A DNA stretch of 6,550 bases from contig JAFGBV010000160.1 in assembly GCA_016932955.1 (NCBI GenBank), positions 1 through 6,550 of the forward strand. Direction: 5' to 3'. Shown here in pieces: positions 5,321 to 6,550 of this stretch; positions within the stretch are counted from its first letter, which is position 1; each line of letters begins with the position of its first letter. Position numbers and translations under genes: made by a program. The notes beneath the pieces are model-generated. The model saw nothing but the letters and a program-made list of their open reading frames with translations, had not been told where the DNA came from and made no database searches. This stretch comes from Anaerolineales bacterium. Lineage in GTDB: Bacteria; Chloroflexota; Anaerolineae; Anaerolineales; UBA4823.

Positions 5321-6550
5321 GGCTGCCTCCTTTGTCTCGCCAGCCAGGTCCGTTTTGGTGACTGGATGGCTCTGCTTTTTAAACAAGGCACGCAAGATTG
5401 GTGGCGTGATCAAGGTGCTCACCAACACCATGGCCACCACCGCAGAAAATTCACCCGAACTCACCAAACCCTCCGCTTGCCCAACCGAAGCCAGGATCAA
5501 GCCCACCTCACCCCGTGAGATCATCCCCGCTCCCAATTGTGTGGATTCAAGCCAGCTCAACCCGCCCAGGCGTGCTCCAATCCCCGCCCCGCCCCATTTT
5601 CCGATCACCGCGATAATGATGATCGCTATTGCCAGCCAGATCACACTTGCATCCAATGCTCGTGCGTTCACCGAAAGCCCAATGCTCACAAAAAACACCG
5701 GCACAAAAAAACCGTATGCCAGCGTGCCGATTCCACGCTCCAGCCGTTCTTTCTCTGGGCTGCGGGCGAAGAACAAACCCGCCAGGAATGCCCCAGTGAT
5801 GGCAGCCATCCCCCCCACCAGTTCAGCCGCCAGCGCATAGGAAAATGTAACCACCAGCGCCAGCGTGATCACCCCCTGGCTAATCGGCAGGCGCGCCACT
5901 TTGCGCACCATCCATGGTAACAGCCGCCATCCAAATGCCACCGAGGCTCCCAGGAACACCACCATGCGCACGAAAACCATCACCACGGCTGCTGCGCCTG
6001 CACTCCCCTGCAAGAAAGCCAGGAAAGTCGACAGTAGCAAGATCACCAAAACATCATCAAAAACCGCTGCTCCCAAGAGGCTCAGGCCTACTCGGCTTCG
6101 CAGCACTTTCATTTCCATAAGCGTTTGCGCTGAAATGCTCACGCTCGTCGCCCCCAGCGTCAATCCCAGGAACAATGACTGTGTCCACGCATAACCAAAC
6201 AAAGTCCCCACTATCCAGCCGAATCCAACTGGAATAACCACCCCCAAAGAACCCGCCAGCGCTGCCACCTTGCCATTCTTCGCCAGGTCCGAGAAATGCA
6301 GCTCTAAGCCAGCCACGAACATCAACAACAAGACCCCCATCTCTGCCAAATCATGAATGATCTCATTTAATAGATGATCATCGAAAGGCGCAATATGCAG
6401 GATATCAACCAATGATGGGCCTAAGAATACACCCACGATTAACTCCCCCAAGACAGAAGGCTGGCGTAGCAGCGTGCTGAGATAGCCAGCAGCCTTGGCA
6501 ACCACCAGGATCACCGTGATCAAGAGCAGGAACTGTAAAAATGGGGTCAA
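5318..6550 (-). CDS. CPA2-family monovalent cation:proton antiporter, membrane domain only (5' end at window edge)
   Basis: This is a 410-residue, very hydrophobic Na+/H+ exchanger-type protein (about 12-13 membrane helices) that exchanges Na+ or K+ for H+ across the cytoplasmic membrane. Visible family marks (numbering from base 6550): RQPSVLGELIVGVFLGPSL (29-47); LLLMFVAGLEL (74-84); the TM4 segment TLGATSVSISAQTLME (131-146); FDD with the ion-binding pair D165-D166 (6053-6058); MAAITGAFLAGLFFAR (248-263); PVFFVSIGL (284-292); GKWGG with K318; and SRGEVGLILA (345-354). The double Asp resembles electrogenic NapA/NhaA-type exchangers more than the Gln-Asp KefB/KefC type. The chain ends ~25 residues after the last helix, so the RCK/TrkA-N domain of many CPA2 members is absent. 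The frame is open at the window edge. The TTG there may be internal, but alignment of RQP with the family suggests at most a few residues are missing. It is the first visible gene of the operon; its promoter lies outside. Confidence 0.93.
   Translation of the reverse strand: MTPFLQFLLLITVILVVAKAAGYLSTLLRQPSVLGELIVGVFLGPSLVDILHIAPFDDHLLNEIIHDLAEMGVLLLMFVAGLELHFSDLAKNGKVAALAGSLGVVIPVGFGWIVGTLFGYAWTQSLFLGLTLGATSVSISAQTLMEMKVLRSRVGLSLLGAAVFDDVLVILLLSTFLAFLQGSAGAAAVVMVFVRMVVFLGASVAFGWRLLPWMVRKVARLPISQGVITLALVVTFSYALAAELVGGMAAITGAFLAGLFFARSPEKERLERGIGTLAYGFFVPVFFVSIGLSVNARALDASVIWLAIAIIIIAVIGKWGGAGIGARLGGLSWLESTQLGAGMISRGEVGLILASVGQAEGLVSSGEFSAVVAMVLVSTLITPPILRALFKKQSHPVTKTDLAGETKEAA
5326..5333 (-). 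promoter_or_regulatory. Ribosome binding site of the PII-like gene, inside the antiporter 3' end
   Basis: AAAGGAGG on the minus strand lies seven bases before the ATG at 5318 and is made from the last antiporter codons (ACA AAG GAG GCA GCC). It is the best Shine-Dalgarno match in the window and supports high, coupled expression of the PII-like protein. Confidence 0.85.

Larger units (their letters stand above)
878..6550 (-). other. Apparent four-gene operon: antiporter, PII-like protein, MaoC hydratase, penicillin-binding protein
   Basis: The four minus-strand genes follow one another with a one-base overlap, a 27-base gap and a one-base gap. No gap could hold both a promoter and a terminator, apart from promoters buried in coding sequence. 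The operon promoter must lie beyond 6550. The operon ends against a convergent gene with only seven bases between the stop codons, and no classical terminator with a T-run is visible there. Confidence 0.75.

Noticed and set aside
5355..5920. Two long plus-strand open frames (5355-5840 and 5537-5920) antisense to the antiporter.
   Set aside because: They mirror the codon pattern of the antiporter. The products have no hydrophobic core or recognisable motif, and no Shine-Dalgarno was noted.

Overview
The window reads as a piece of a Chloroflexota chromosome, most likely from an Anaerolineae-like bacterium. This is inferred from style, not from a marker gene. The signs are a moderately high G+C content, a penicillin-binding protein with a long Pro/Thr-rich (PTxTPTxTP) tail and a beta-sandwich C-terminal domain of the kind common in surface proteins of that phylum, and tightly packed co-directional genes. 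There is no mobile element, CRISPR array, tRNA or rRNA, and no gene-free stretch longer than 27 bases.

Layout. Bases 1-870 (+) hold the 3' part of a gene that begins before the window. It encodes the C-terminal 289 residues of a protein I cannot name with confidence. After a 7-base gap, everything else lies on the minus strand as one apparent operon, transcribed from 6550 towards 878. Its gene order is: a CPA2-type monovalent cation:proton antiporter (6550-5318, at or very near its start at the window edge); a small PII-like (GlnB fold) protein (5318-4962) whose ATG overlaps the antiporter stop codon as TAATG; a MaoC-type hot-dog enoyl-CoA hydratase (4934-4467); and a large class A penicillin-binding protein (4465-878), whose ATG comes one base after the MaoC stop.

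How they may work together. The antiporter is only the membrane domain and has no RCK/TrkA-N regulatory domain. The PII-like protein is translationally coupled to it and is a natural candidate for a soluble regulator acting in trans, as GlnK does for AmtB and SbtB for SbtA. The MaoC hydratase (acyl-CoA metabolism) and the bifunctional peptidoglycan synthase share the transcript without an obvious biochemical link. The synthase has all its glycosyltransferase and transpeptidase catalytic motifs. It is unusual for its roughly 245-residue disordered cytoplasmic tail, which carries a duplicated PVPxGGWFxE motif, and for its Thr/Pro-rich outer tail.

The points most worth following are the antiporter/PII-like pair, the duplicated GGWF motif (conserved in protein but not in codons), and two perfect palindromes of 18 and 16 bases, both centred on ATCGAT inside coding sequence. 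I do not see a clearly new multi-gene system beyond these.
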